Shown: positions 45,020 to 56,090, counted from the first letter of the stretch. The stretch is DNA of 64,000 nucleotides from JBHIYN01 sp041984235 (GCA_041984235.1 JBHIYN010000008.1:1-64000), one strand, 5' to 3'. Notes: generated from the letters alone by a model not told the origin. Program-made: numbers and translations.

Positions 45020-45897
45020 GATTTCCTTCGCATGTCGGTGAGAAACGCGTGACGTTCGCGTTCGAAGCTGATGCGCGCGATGATCAGGTCGAGGATCTTG
45101 TGCACGCGCTGTTCCAGCCGGCGCCCGGGACGGTAGTCGGCCGGCGCGTAGAAGTCGATACGGTTGGCGTCGACCAGCTCGCGGCACACCGCGACGGATT
45201 CGCGGTTGCGCGGCTTGTGCACCGCGAGCGCGAAGCCGCCGTAATTCTTGACCACGGTCATACAGGGTACGTCGGTGAGCCCGTCGCCGATGTAGAGCAT
45301 GTGCTGGAATGGCACCGGCCGCTCGCCTTCCGGCATGTACTCGTTGATCGTCTGCAGCGCCTCTTCGCGGCCCTTGTTGATGCGGAACAGGTACTGGGTC
45401 TTGGCAGTGTCGTTGATGACGATGGTCGGGAAGCGTGCCGCCTCGTGGTGGTCGAAGTAATACTGCGAGGCGTAGATGCGGCTGAAGTGATGCTTGATGC
45501 TGACGCCCTCGAGGATCTCCGAAAGGCCGGCCGAGATGATGTAGTGCCGGGTCTCGACGGTGCCGCCGCTGGCCTCGTCGACATAGGCGTTGACGCGGTC
45601 GAACCAGTCCTCGACCCCGGGGTAGTACTCGATGCCGGCGGCGAGCTGGCGCAGCGCTTCGCGGCTGAGATGGGCCTTGTTGGCCTCGATCTGTTCGACC
45701 AGCAGGCGCATGTAGGTGAGGATGGCGTCACCGCCGGTGCGCCTGACCTCGGCGTTGACCGAAGCCCAGAACTCGCCGGCGGAGATGCCGAGCTCGGGCA
45801 GCACGGTGTACTCCTGCATCGGCTGCGGGGTGAGCGTGCCGTCGAAGTCGTAGACGACGGCGAGCGTGCTGCGGTGATAGCGATCGGTTTTGGCCAT
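45016..45897 (-). CDS. HAD superfamily hydrolase
   Basis: A 293-residue phosphatase-like protein. Motif I is YDFDGTLTP with Asp17 and Asp19; motif IV is MLYIGDGLTDVPCMTVVK. A long helical cap lies between (EYYPGVEDWFDRVNAYV region). The C-terminal third is specific to this HAD subgroup. The natural substrate is unknown; a nucleotide or sugar phosphate would fit the operon. It starts 11 bases after the macrodomain stop and ends inside the lipoprotein start codon. Confidence 0.85.
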   Translation of the reverse strand: MAKTDRYHRSTLAVVYDFDGTLTPQPMQEYTVLPELGISAGEFWASVNAEVRRTGGDAILTYMRLLVEQIEANKAHLSREALRQLAAGIEYYPGVEDWFDRVNAYVDEASGGTVETRHYIISAGLSEILEGVSIKHHFSRIYASQYYFDHHEAARFPTIVINDTAKTQYLFRINKGREEALQTINEYMPEGERPVPFQHMLYIGDGLTDVPCMTVVKNYGGFALAVHKPRNRESVAVCRELVDANRIDFYAPADYRPGRRLEQRVHKILDLIIARISFERERHAFLTDMRRKS

Positions 45898-45908
45898 GCG
45901 GCGCGGGC

Positions 45909-46418
45909 TCAGGCCAGCAGGGCGCGGTAGTGTTCGAGCATGGCGGCATCGAAGCAGGCGAAGACGACCGATTCTAGCCCATCGTGCCGCGCCAGCCCGG
46001 CCTCGACCTCGGCCACGGCGATCGCTGCCGCGGCCGCGTGCGGGTAACCGTAAACGCCGCAGCTGATGGCGGGGAAGGCGATGCTGGCCAGGCCGTGCGC
46101 GGCGGCCAGCGCGAGGCTGGCGCGGTAGCAGGCGGCGAGCAGTGCCGGCTCCCCGGCCTGTCCGCCGTGCCACACCGGCCCCACGGTGTGGATCACGTGG
46201 CGCGCGGGCAGGCGGTAGCCGGCGGTGATGCGCGCCTCGCCGGTCGGGCAGCCGCCCAGGGTGCGGCACTCCTCGAGCAGGCCGGGGCCGGCGGCGCGAT
46301 GGATGGCGCCATCGACGCCACCACCACCGAGCAGCGATTCGTTGGCCGCGTTGACGATGGCGTCGCAGGCGAGCGTGGTGATGTCGACCACGCGCGCACT
46401 GACGCGGGCGCTGCTCAC
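45909..46418 (-). CDS. macrodomain protein (O-acetyl-ADP-ribose deacetylase type)
   Basis: A 169-residue macrodomain starting at a GTG that overlaps the stop of the upstream HAD gene (GTGA). The ADP-ribose site is visible: DAIVNAANESLLGGGGVDGAIHRAAG (Asn23, Asn26, Asp36), followed by TGEARITAGYRLPARHVIHTVGPVW and IAFPAISCGVYGYP. These match the YmdB/MacroD group, which removes acetyl from O-acetyl-ADP-ribose or ADP-ribose from proteins. It lies in a run of overlapping genes with a LOG phosphoribohydrolase and two HAD proteins. Confidence 0.92.
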   Translation of the reverse strand: MSSARVSARVVDITTLACDAIVNAANESLLGGGGVDGAIHRAAGPGLLEECRTLGGCPTGEARITAGYRLPARHVIHTVGPVWHGGQAGEPALLAACYRASLALAAAHGLASIAFPAISCGVYGYPHAAAAAIAVAEVEAGLARHDGLESVVFACFDAAMLEHYRALLA

Positions 46419-47104
46419 GTCCCGCGCCCGCTGTCGAACAGCGCCAGCACGACTTCGGCCGCACGTGCGGTCGAGGGCAGCACGTAATGTGCGAGCGCGG
46501 CGACCTCGGGTGTCGGTACGTGCAGGTCCGGCACCATGATGGTCAGCATGCGCGCACCGCTGGCGGCCTGCACGCCGACCGCCGAGTCTTCGAGGGCGAC
46601 ACAGGACTCGGGCGCGGCGCCGATTCGCTCGGCGGCGCGCAGGAAGATCTCCGGCGCGGGCTTGCCCTCGCTGACCTCGTCGCCGCACACCATGATGTCG
46701 AAATGGTGGGCGAGTCCGGCCAGCGCCAGCGAGCGCTCGGCCTGCACGCGCCGGGTCGAGGTGGCGACACCGAACGGGATGCCACGCTGGGCGAGCGCGG
46801 CGAGCAGGGCGTCGATGCCCGGCTGGGCGGGTACCCCGTGGGTGTCGGTGTGGGTGTTCCAGATCTCGAGATAGTGCTCACGGAACGTCTCGAACGGAAA
46901 GTCCGGCCCCATGCTGTCGACGATCGCGGCTTCGACCGCGCGCGGCGGCAGCCCCATCCACATCGCGTAGGTTTCGTCGGCGAGCGTGTGCCCCAGCGCC
47001 TCGGCCGCACCCTTGGCAGCCATGCGCATGAGCGGCTCGGAGTCGATCAGGATGCCGTCCATGTCGAACACGACGGCGGCCGGCGTGCCGCGCACGCCGG
47101 TCAT
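46415..47104 (-). CDS. HAD-IA family phosphatase (sugar-phosphatase/beta-phosphoglucomutase-like)
   Basis: A 229-residue HAD enzyme. Motif I is VFDMDGILIDSEP, motif II is VATSTRR, motif III is GKPAPEIFL and motif IV is CVALEDSAVGVQAA. The helical cap lies between residues 20 and 90. It resembles E. coli YniC (hexitol phosphatase). It overlaps the LOG gene by four bases upstream and the macrodomain gene by four bases downstream. A ribose-phosphate or nucleotide substrate is a guess from that context. Confidence 0.9.
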   Translation of the reverse strand: MTGVRGTPAAVVFDMDGILIDSEPLMRMAAKGAAEALGHTLADETYAMWMGLPPRAVEAAIVDSMGPDFPFETFREHYLEIWNTHTDTHGVPAQPGIDALLAALAQRGIPFGVATSTRRVQAERSLALAGLAHHFDIMVCGDEVSEGKPAPEIFLRAAERIGAAPESCVALEDSAVGVQAASGARMLTIMVPDLHVPTPEVAALAHYVLPSTARAAEVVLALFDSGRGT

Positions 47105-47652
47105 GGCGACGGCTGCGCGGTGAGGGCGTCGAGCAGCAGGCCGGGACTGGTTTCGACCACGAGGTGCGCGGTCTCCTCGGCGCGCAGGAAGCCGGCGCGC
47201 GTGGTGTGCGCCAGCAGTTCGACGAAAGGATCGAAATAGCCGCCGACGTTGAGCAGGCCGATCGGCTGACGCAGCTGGCGCAGCTGGCGCCAGGCGATGA
47301 CCTCCAGGATCTCGTCGTAGGTGCCGATCCCGCCGGGCAGGGCGACAAAGGCATCGGCACGCTCGATCATGAGCGCCTTGCGCTCGAACAGGTCGTCGAC
47401 CGTGAGCAGCTCGTGCAGCCCCTCGTGCACGACCTCGCGCCCGGTGAGAAAATCCGGAATCACACCGACCACCCGCCCGCCGAGCTCGAGCGCGGCATCG
47501 GCCAGCGTGCCCATGAGGCCGACCTTGCCACCGCCGTAGACCAGGGTCATCTCGCGCGCCGCGAGCTCGCGGCCGAAGTCGTCGACGGCATCGGCGTAGA
47601 TGTCGTCCGCGCCCGGGCGCGATCCGCAGAACACGCACACCGCGTAGCTCAT
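47101..47652 (-). CDS. LOG family (TIGR00730) nucleoside 5'-monophosphate phosphoribohydrolase
   Basis: A 183-residue Rossmann-like protein. The nucleotide site reads GGGKVGLMG (residues 40-48), and the catalytic motif is PGGIGTYDE (106-114), with Arg98 in MIERADAF. Family members split nucleoside 5'-monophosphates, such as AMP or cytokinin nucleotides, into base and ribose 5-phosphate. It begins the overlapping gene block; the exported protein gene lies 19 bases upstream. Whether the substrate is AMP, a cytokinin precursor or another nucleotide is not visible. Confidence 0.93.
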   Translation of the reverse strand: MSYAVCVFCGSRPGADDIYADAVDDFGRELAAREMTLVYGGGKVGLMGTLADAALELGGRVVGVIPDFLTGREVVHEGLHELLTVDDLFERKALMIERADAFVALPGGIGTYDEILEVIAWRQLRQLRQPIGLLNVGGYFDPFVELLAHTTRAGFLRAEETAHLVVETSPGLLLDALTAQPSP

Positions 47653-47671
47653 GGCGCGCGCCCGCGCCGGA

Positions 47672-48250
47672 TCATTCGGCCATCCATACGAGCGCCGCGT
47701 CGAGCACCTGCCAGCCGGTGACGGCATCGAAGACCAGGTGGCTCACGCGCCCGCTGCCACAGTCGGCGCCGCAGTGATGCTCGACGTAGACCAGGGCATG
47801 TTCGAAGTCGTCGCTGAAGCCGGCGCGCGACAGGCGCAGCAGGCCCGGTGTACCGGGGTAACGTTCGAAGAAGCGCTGCCAGCCGACCTCCGGAGTTTCG
47901 CCATCGAACACGGTGGCGCGCGTGTCATCGTCCAGCATCACGCAGGACACGCCGACGTCGATCGGGTGCTCGATGACGTGTGGCGCCGCGTTGCGCCGCT
48001 GCCAGTCGGCGAGAATGCCGGGCGGCGCGCCGAGCTCGGCGATCATCGCCGGGGCATCGGGATGGCCGGCGATCGCGGCCGGATCGCCGGTGGTGCCGGA
48101 GGCGACCACCACCAGGGGTGCGGTGCCGTCCAGGCCGTGCGTGATGAGGGCCGCGTAGACGGCCAGCTCGCGCTCGTCGATACCGGCGCCCTGCGCCACG
48201 GCCGACGGCGTGGCGAGCGTGAACAGCAGCACGGCGAGAACGTGTTTCAT
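47672..48250 (-). CDS. exported protein of unknown function
   Basis: A 192-residue protein with a signal peptide (MKHVLAVLLFTLATPSAVAQG). The mature part contains YAALITHGLDGTAPLVVVASGTTGDP and VYVEHHCGADCGSGRVSHLV, with paired cysteines suited to a disulfide. I do not recognise a family. It is 19 bases upstream of the LOG gene on the same strand and may be the first gene of that operon. An upstream ATG 51 bases before would put a basic extension before the signal. Confidence 0.7.
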   Translation of the reverse strand: MKHVLAVLLFTLATPSAVAQGAGIDERELAVYAALITHGLDGTAPLVVVASGTTGDPAAIAGHPDAPAMIAELGAPPGILADWQRRNAAPHVIEHPIDVGVSCVMLDDDTRATVFDGETPEVGWQRFFERYPGTPGLLRLSRAGFSDDFEHALVYVEHHCGADCGSGRVSHLVFDAVTGWQVLDAALVWMAE

Positions 48251-48269
48251 GCGGAGCGGCGGGCGCTGC

Positions 48270-49703
48270 TCAGCCGGTGCGCGCCGCCGGCGTGGCTGCA
48301 CCGTGGGTCAGCGCTGCCGCCAGCGCGCGCAGATCGCCGGCCTCGTCCAGCGCGCCGATGTGTTCGGCGACTTCGTTTGCGGCCGAGGCGGTCAGCGTGC
48401 GGGTGGCGTTGGCGAGGAACTTGTCCTCGATTTCGGTCGCGCTCATGGGATTCCGATCGGCGCCGCGGTTGTAACGAATGTGATGCTCGAACTCACGCCC
48501 GTCGCGCAGGCGGACGACGAGCCCGCCGGAATAATACTGCGGATAGGCCGAGTGCGGGTCGTCCGCGTGCGTGACGCGGCGCGCGAGGCCGACGATGGCG
48601 GGGTCGGCGAGGGCATCGTCTTCGAGCTCGGCCAGGGTGAAGCGCCCGCGCACCAGCGCCGCGGCGACCATGAACGGCACGCTGAACTGCGCCTCGTAGG
48701 CGTTGCGCGGGTTCTGCTTGGCCGCCAGCGGTTCACACACCACGGCCGCCTGGTGCGGGTGGATGCGCGCGGTGATGGTCTCGATCGCATCCGCATCGAT
48801 GTGGTGCTCACGACGCAGGGCGAGCGCGCAGTCGGCAAAGGCATGGTTGAAATGACAGGCCGGGTAGGGCTTGAAAGCGACTTCGGGCGTACGCCACTCG
48901 CGCCCGAGATCGGCGCCCAGGTCATCGACGTCGACCGCGTCGCCGAGCAGCGTGTGATAGAGGCCGAAACGCCCCTCCAGCGGCGCCCCGGGGCCGACGA
49001 AGCCGGCCTCGGCGAGGCCCGCCGCGGTGATCCCGGCGACACCCGCCCAGCCCGGGTGCAGGCGCTTGGTCCAGGCACCGTCGGCGAGGAAGGCCATGCT
49101 GCCGGAGGCCATGCTGAGCACGATGCCGAGAGCATGGGCATGGCGCGCCGCGTCCAGGCGATACAGCCAGGCTGCCGCCGCCGCGCAGCCGAAGGCGCCG
49201 ACCACCCCGGTGGGATGGAAGCCACGGCGCTGCAGGCCGCCTTCGGCGACCTCGCCGATGCGCGCGTCGAGCTCCAGCGCCAGCACGCAGGCGGTCAGCG
49301 CGTCGGCGCCGGACGCGCCCAGCGTGCTGCCCAGGGTGAATGCCAGCGGCCAGGCGCTGGCCGTGCCATGGACCACGCTGCCCGGGTGGGTGTCGTCGAA
49401 ATCGAGTCCGTGTACCAGGGTGCCGTTGACGAGGACGGCGTCGCGCAGCGGCAGGCCGTCGCGCTCACCGATGACCGGAGCGGAACCGCTGCCGCCCAGG
49501 CGCCGGCCGGCGGCGAGCACGCTGCGGGCGTAATCGTGGCCGCGCGAGGCCAGCGCGATGCCGGTCGCGTCGAGGATGCACAGGCGCGCGTGCGCCAGCA
49601 CCTCGGGCGGAATCGACGCCGGCGTCAGGGTCGCGGCAAAGCGCGCGAAGCGTGTCGATACGCCGTCGCCCCCGATTTGAGTCGCCGCCCCCATCGCGGG
49701 CAT
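48270..49703 (-). CDS. MmgE/PrpD family protein
   Basis: A 477-residue protein of the 2-methylcitrate dehydratase/cis-aconitate decarboxylase family. Marks are LDATGIALASRGH near residue 45, NGTLVHGLDFDDTHPGSVVHGT near residue 92 and GFHPTGVVGAFGCAAAAAWL near residue 160. KPYPACHFNH with YPACHF follows. It would dehydrate or decarboxylate a tricarboxylic-type substrate. No other propionate-pathway gene (prpB, prpC) is next to it, so its substrate is unclear. An ATG nine bases in is an equally good start. Confidence 0.88.
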   Translation of the reverse strand: MPAMGAATQIGGDGVSTRFARFAATLTPASIPPEVLAHARLCILDATGIALASRGHDYARSVLAAGRRLGGSGSAPVIGERDGLPLRDAVLVNGTLVHGLDFDDTHPGSVVHGTASAWPLAFTLGSTLGASGADALTACVLALELDARIGEVAEGGLQRRGFHPTGVVGAFGCAAAAAWLYRLDAARHAHALGIVLSMASGSMAFLADGAWTKRLHPGWAGVAGITAAGLAEAGFVGPGAPLEGRFGLYHTLLGDAVDVDDLGADLGREWRTPEVAFKPYPACHFNHAFADCALALRREHHIDADAIETITARIHPHQAAVVCEPLAAKQNPRNAYEAQFSVPFMVAAALVRGRFTLAELEDDALADPAIVGLARRVTHADDPHSAYPQYYSGGLVVRLRDGREFEHHIRYNRGADRNPMSATEIEDKFLANATRTLTASAANEVAEHIGALDEAGDLRALAAALTHGAATPAARTG

Positions 49704-49768
49704 GATCGCAGACCGCCGCCGGCGCGATCAACGCGCCGCGCGGGGCCGGGTTCGGGGACGTCACACGC

Positions 49769-50632
49769 ATGAGATCACTGGCAATGCTCGCTGCCGGCTG
49801 CCTGCTGAGCGCCGTGCTGCACGCCGACGGCGGCGCGGCGGACGGCTGGGCCGACGTCGTACGCGCAGAGCGTGACGCCGGCCGCCCGCTGCCGCTGCTG
49901 TCGCAGTACATGAACGACTTCGACCTGGACCTCGCCTACGCCGTACAGCGCGAGCTGGTCACCACCGACCTGGCGGCGCGCGCCATTGCCGGCTACAAGG
50001 CGGGCTTCACCAGTGCCGCCGCCCAGCGGCGCTTCGGACTGACCGCGCCGGTCTCCGGCGTGCTCCCGGCCGGCGGCGCGCGCGACAGCGGTGCGGTGAT
50101 CGCGCTCGCCGATCATCCCAACCTCATGATCGAGATCGAGATCGGCTTCGTGCTGCGCTCGGCCATCACCCGGCCGATGAAGTCGGTCGCCGACCTGCGC
50201 ACCTACGTGCGCGAGGCGCGACCGGTGGTCGAGCTGCCGGCGCTCGGCTTCGAGTCGCCGACCGGCTTCACCGCGCAGGACCTGGTGGCGACCAACGTCG
50301 GCGCCGCGCTGTGGCTGGCCGGCGCGCCGTTGCCGGTAGCGGCGCTGGACGAAGTCAACGCGCTGGAGGTGACGCTCGCGCAGGGCGCCGAGATCGTCGA
50401 CAGCGGCCGCGGCAGCAACGCCATGGGCGACCAGCTCGAGGCGCTGCGCTGGCTGGTCAACCACCTGCAGGCGCAGGGCTGGCCGCTGCGCCCGGGACAC
50501 CTGCTCATCACCGGAACCCTGGGGCGCATCAACCCGGCGCGGCCGGGACGCTGGCAGGCGCGCTACGGCGACCTGGCGCGGCTCGAGTTCGAGATCGTCG
50601 AGCGCGCGCGGGCTCAGGCCAGCGCCAGGTAG
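49769..50632 (+). CDS. 2-keto-4-pentenoate hydratase-like (FAH superfamily) protein with a signal peptide
   Basis: A 287-residue protein. The first 18 residues (MRSLAMLAAGCLLSAVLHA) look like a Sec signal or lipoprotein signal (AAGC). The rest matches the MhpD-type hydratase fold: AYAVQRELV, AGYKAGFTSAAAQRRFGL, ALADHPNLMIEIEIGFVLR with a Glu-x-Glu metal site, and the SNAMGDQLEALRWLVNHL helix. Normal hydratases are cytosolic, so export is odd. It overlaps the convergent permease gene by 19 bases. The enzyme call is firm as a fold; whether it is active is not known. Confidence 0.78.
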   Translation: MRSLAMLAAGCLLSAVLHADGGAADGWADVVRAERDAGRPLPLLSQYMNDFDLDLAYAVQRELVTTDLAARAIAGYKAGFTSAAAQRRFGLTAPVSGVLPAGGARDSGAVIALADHPNLMIEIEIGFVLRSAITRPMKSVADLRTYVREARPVVELPALGFESPTGFTAQDLVATNVGAALWLAGAPLPVAALDEVNALEVTLAQGAEIVDSGRGSNAMGDQLEALRWLVNHLQAQGWPLRPGHLLITGTLGRINPARPGRWQARYGDLARLEFEIVERARAQASAR

Positions 50633-51918
50633 TCGACCACCCCGAGCAGGAGACTGCCGGCGGCCAGCCCGACCAGCAGGAAATCGAGATTCCAGCGTGC
50701 GAAGCGCGTGGCCGGGATTCCGAAACGCCCCTGCATGGCGAGGGTGGTGCCGGAGAACGGCGATACACCGAGCGCGGTGGTCCACGCCATGAGCACGACC
50801 ACGCCGACCAGGTCGGGCCGTGCCAGCTCGGCCGGGAACAGCCCGGACAGCGTCGCCACGCTGATCACCGGGTGGATGCCGAGCAGGGTGAGGGCGACCA
50901 GCGAGACCAGCAGCGTGACCGCCTCGCCGGCGCTGTGCGGGTCGATGACGAGATCCAGCGCGCTGGCGCGTGCCAGCGCGCCGACCCCGGTGGCGAGCAC
51001 GGCCGCACCCAGGAACAGGGCGAACTCGCCGCTCATGCGCGGCAGCTCCTGCTCGATGTGGTGGGTCAGCAGGCGGCGCCGCTCGGGCGCCGGCCGTGCC
51101 CCTGCGAACAGGCTCACGCAGGCCATCGCGGAGACCCCGATCACGGTCAGGATGGGCCATTCCGGGGCGACGTTGTAGCAGGCGATCACGATCACGCTCA
51201 GCGTCACCGGCACTACCAGCGCCTCGCGGTGCACGGGATAGCCGACGAAGCCGGCCGCGTCGGCGTCGCGGACCAGGGTCAGCGCGCAGTAGGCGAGCAG
51301 CACCAGCGCGAGCATCACGTTGACACGGCTGACGCTGAACATGTCGACCCCCGGCACGTAGTGCAGCACCACCGCCATCGAGGCGAACAGCGGTGACCAG
51401 CAGGCCGCGGCGACGAAGGCGCGCGACAGCACGCGCGCCTGCAGCGGGGTCAGCGAGCCGTCGGCGGAAATGCGCTGGCCGATGATGAACATGGCCGAGA
51501 TGTTGATGATGACGCTGAACACGTGGGTCGCGAGCAGCGTTTGCACGATTGCGATCGGCCCGCGCGGCAGGCGCTCGCCGGGCCGGGCGCCGGTGCGCGT
51601 GACCATGCGCAGGAAGGAGACGGTGGCGAGCATGGCGAGCAGGGCCTGGTTGCCGGCCGCCAGCTGCCCGGCCCAGGCGCGGTCGCCGGCGAGCACGGCG
51701 GCGGTCAGGCTGAGCAGGCCGGCGCCGCCCATCAGCGCGACCTGCAGGCGCTGGAAGCGTTCGATCGACGGCAGCAGCAGCGCGCCGCAGGTCCACGCCA
51801 CCAGCCCGGCCGGCCACGCCGGGAAGCTGCCGCCGCTGACGCCATTCAGTAACGACAGCGCGATCAGCACGCAGATCAGTCGGCCGACCAGGCGCGCCCG
51901 CCCGTGCGGCAGGCTCAC
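50614..51918 (-). CDS. anion/TRAP-like permease, uncharacterised
   Basis: A 434-residue protein with about 11 hydrophobic segments. HVFSVIINISAMFIIGQRIS and SRAFVAAACWSPLFASMAVVL in the first half, and GIHPVISVATLSGLF and GVSPFSGTTLAMQGRFG in the second, look like the re-entrant, helix-breaking sites of ion-transporter superfamily permeases (dicarboxylate-type). A GTG is taken as start because upstream sequence is used by ppsR. Its stop overlaps the hydratase gene on the other strand. The substrate is unknown. Confidence 0.7.
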   Translation of the reverse strand: MSLPHGRARLVGRLICVLIALSLLNGVSGGSFPAWPAGLVAWTCGALLLPSIERFQRLQVALMGGAGLLSLTAAVLAGDRAWAGQLAAGNQALLAMLATVSFLRMVTRTGARPGERLPRGPIAIVQTLLATHVFSVIINISAMFIIGQRISADGSLTPLQARVLSRAFVAAACWSPLFASMAVVLHYVPGVDMFSVSRVNVMLALVLLAYCALTLVRDADAAGFVGYPVHREALVVPVTLSVIVIACYNVAPEWPILTVIGVSAMACVSLFAGARPAPERRRLLTHHIEQELPRMSGEFALFLGAAVLATGVGALARASALDLVIDPHSAGEAVTLLVSLVALTLLGIHPVISVATLSGLFPAELARPDLVGVVVLMAWTTALGVSPFSGTTLAMQGRFGIPATRFARWNLDFLLVGLAAGSLLLGVVDYLALA

Positions 51919-51944
51919 GGCTGCCCCGGGCGCTCGCGCGGGCC

Positions 51945-52751
51945 TCAATGCAGACCCATGTCGCGCACGATGGTCGAGGCGATCTCCTCGATCGAGACCG
52001 TGGTGGTGTCGACGAACTGGATGTTCTCGCTGCGGAACAGGGCTTCTGCCTGGGAGACCTCGGCGCGGCAGCGCGGCAGGGTGGCGTAGTCGCCGTGCGG
52101 GCGCCGCTCGCGGCGAATGCGGCTGAGCTGTTCCGGCACGATGGTCAGGCCGTACAGCTTGCCGCGCGCCGGGTGCAGGATCTTGGGCAGCCGGTTGCTG
52201 TCGAAATCGTCGTCGGTCAGCGGATAGTTGGCGGCGCGCAGCGAGTAGTGCATGGCGAGGTAGAGGCAGGTCGGCGTCTTGCCGCAACGGGACACGCCGA
52301 GCAGCACGATGTCCGCCTCGTCGAGATCGCGCGGGCTGAGGCCGTCGTCATGACCCAGGGTGAAGTTCAGTGCATGCACGCGGCGTTCGTAGACGTGCAT
52401 GTCACCGATGCCATGCATGCGCCCGGCGGTGTGCGAGGACTCGCACTCCAGCGCTGCCTCCAGCGGCTCGATGAAGGTGCCGAACAGGTCGAACACGAAC
52501 GGGCTGCTGGTGGCGATGATGCGTTGCGCGGCCGGATCGGTGAGCGTGCTGAACACCAGCGGGGGCGCCGGGTCCGCCGCGCTAGCGTTGCGGATGGTGG
52601 TGACCGCGCCCTCGGCAGCGAGCTCGTTGGTCACGAACGGGATGTGGATGCGCTGAAACTCGATACCGGGAAACTGGGTCAGCAGGCTTGCGCCCAGCGT
52701 CTCGGCCGTGATCCCGGTGCGGTCGGAGATGAAGAATACTCGGCGTTTCAT
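51945..52751 (-). CDS. ppsR: PEP synthase regulatory protein (kinase/pyrophosphorylase)
   Basis: A 268-residue DUF299-family protein. It starts MKRRVFFISDRTGITAETLG and has the ATP/ADP loop GVSRCGKT at residues 152-159, with HYSLRAANYPL after it. In E. coli it turns PEP synthase off by ADP-dependent phosphorylation and on again by phosphate-dependent removal. The divergent position beside ppsA, with 181 bases between the start codons, supports the call. Confidence 0.95.
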   Translation of the reverse strand: MKRRVFFISDRTGITAETLGASLLTQFPGIEFQRIHIPFVTNELAAEGAVTTIRNASAADPAPPLVFSTLTDPAAQRIIATSSPFVFDLFGTFIEPLEAALECESSHTAGRMHGIGDMHVYERRVHALNFTLGHDDGLSPRDLDEADIVLLGVSRCGKTPTCLYLAMHYSLRAANYPLTDDDFDSNRLPKILHPARGKLYGLTIVPEQLSRIRRERRPHGDYATLPRCRAEVSQAEALFRSENIQFVDTTTVSIEEIASTIVRDMGLH

Positions 52752-52778
52752 GCGTTTCGGGTGCGCGCGCGACTCGGT

Positions 52779-52784
52779 TACAAT
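52779..52784 (+). promoter_or_regulatory. possible -10 element upstream of ppsA
   Basis: TACAAT matches five of six positions and lies about 150 bases before the ppsA start. No clear -35 is present. The leader after it is GC-rich with two hairpins: GCCGCC/GGCGGC at about 52787-52799 and GCCCCT/AGGGGC with a 5-base loop at about 52810-52827. They may affect ppsA expression. Confidence 0.3.
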
Positions 52785-52932
52785 CCCGCCGCCGGCGGCG
52801 GCCCCGGGCGCCCCTACTGCAGGGGCACGGGGCGCACGGCGGAACGGGCGGAAAGCTTGGAATTTCGGCCGGCTGCGCGCCGCGCGGCCATGCCGTCAAC
52901 GCATCATCGTGCCGGGGAAAGTACGAACAGAC

Positions 52933-55299
<2,367 letters not shown>

Positions 55300-55301
55300 G
55301 G

Positions 55302-55319
55302 GCGGCGCGGCGGCGCCGC
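55302..55319. terminator. bidirectional hairpin after ppsA
   Basis: GCGGCGC and GCGCCGC pair around a 4-base loop, followed by TT. It lies between the convergent ppsA and the 238-residue hypothetical gene. Confidence 0.45.
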
Positions 55320-55320
55320 T

Positions 55321-56037
55321 TCAGGCCAGGAAGTCCTCCAGCATCTGCCGCTCGTCCTCCGAGATCTCGGCGTTCTTGAGGCGGTTCTCGACCATCTTGC
55401 GGTCGACCTCGCCGCTGTCGAGCAGGAAGCGCTTCTCGTCCGGCAGCAGGTAGTCGGAGAAGAACAGGTTGCTGGCCGGCACCACGCCGGATTCCACGAT
55501 CATGTTGATCTCGTCGATCATCTGCCGCAGGTCGCCGATCGGCGCCTCGATGCGCTGGTTCACGAACTCGGGCGTGGCGATGCCGCCGCTGTAGATCGAG
55601 TGCACTTCCATCTTGTAGCTGATGGTGAGCGCGGGATTGCCGCCCTCGGCAATCTTCTGCTCGATCACGGTCAGGCGCGGCACCAGCAGCTCGCGCAGCG
55701 CGGCCAGGATCTCCTCGTCCTCGATGTGCTCGGCGTAGATATCGACTACGTTGTCGATGTCGAGGTGGCGATAGGTGTCGTGGGTGAACAGCTCGTCGCG
55801 GCGGTAGCGCAGCAGCTTGTAGGAAGAGAAGCCGACCACCGAGAGGATGTCGGTGAGGTCACGGATGTGCTTGTTGAAGCCGAGCGCACACACCAGCTGG
55901 GTATGGTTCAGCCCGAGCTGCTGCGCAGCGCTGTTGATCTTCTTGATGAAGTCGCTGTCGTTGCTCGGTTTGACCTTGTAGAAGGCCTTGACGAGCCCGG
56001 CGTCGCCGGCGGTCAGGATGTCACGGAACGACGGCAT
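55321..56037 (-). CDS. hypothetical cytosolic protein A of a tandem paralogue pair
   Basis: A 238-residue helical protein without signal or membrane segment. It is a clear paralogue of the next gene. Shared core: QLVCALGFNKHIRDLTDILSVVGF, then SY, then a helix ending before TVIEQKI, a KMEVHSIYSGGIA segment, and IDEINMIVESGVVPASNLFFSDYLLPDEKRFLL. The C terminus is acidic (EDERQMLEDF). I do not know the family. It lies 53 bases downstream of its paralogue on the same strand, so the two are probably co-transcribed and could form a heteromer. Confidence 0.8.
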   Translation of the reverse strand: MPSFRDILTAGDAGLVKAFYKVKPSNDSDFIKKINSAAQQLGLNHTQLVCALGFNKHIRDLTDILSVVGFSSYKLLRYRRDELFTHDTYRHLDIDNVVDIYAEHIEDEEILAALRELLVPRLTVIEQKIAEGGNPALTISYKMEVHSIYSGGIATPEFVNQRIEAPIGDLRQMIDEINMIVESGVVPASNLFFSDYLLPDEKRFLLDSGEVDRKMVENRLKNAEISEDERQMLEDFLA

Positions 56038-56090
56038 CTGGCACTCGCTGTTATTGACGTTGGGCGGGGCACCGCTGGGTGGGCTCCGGT

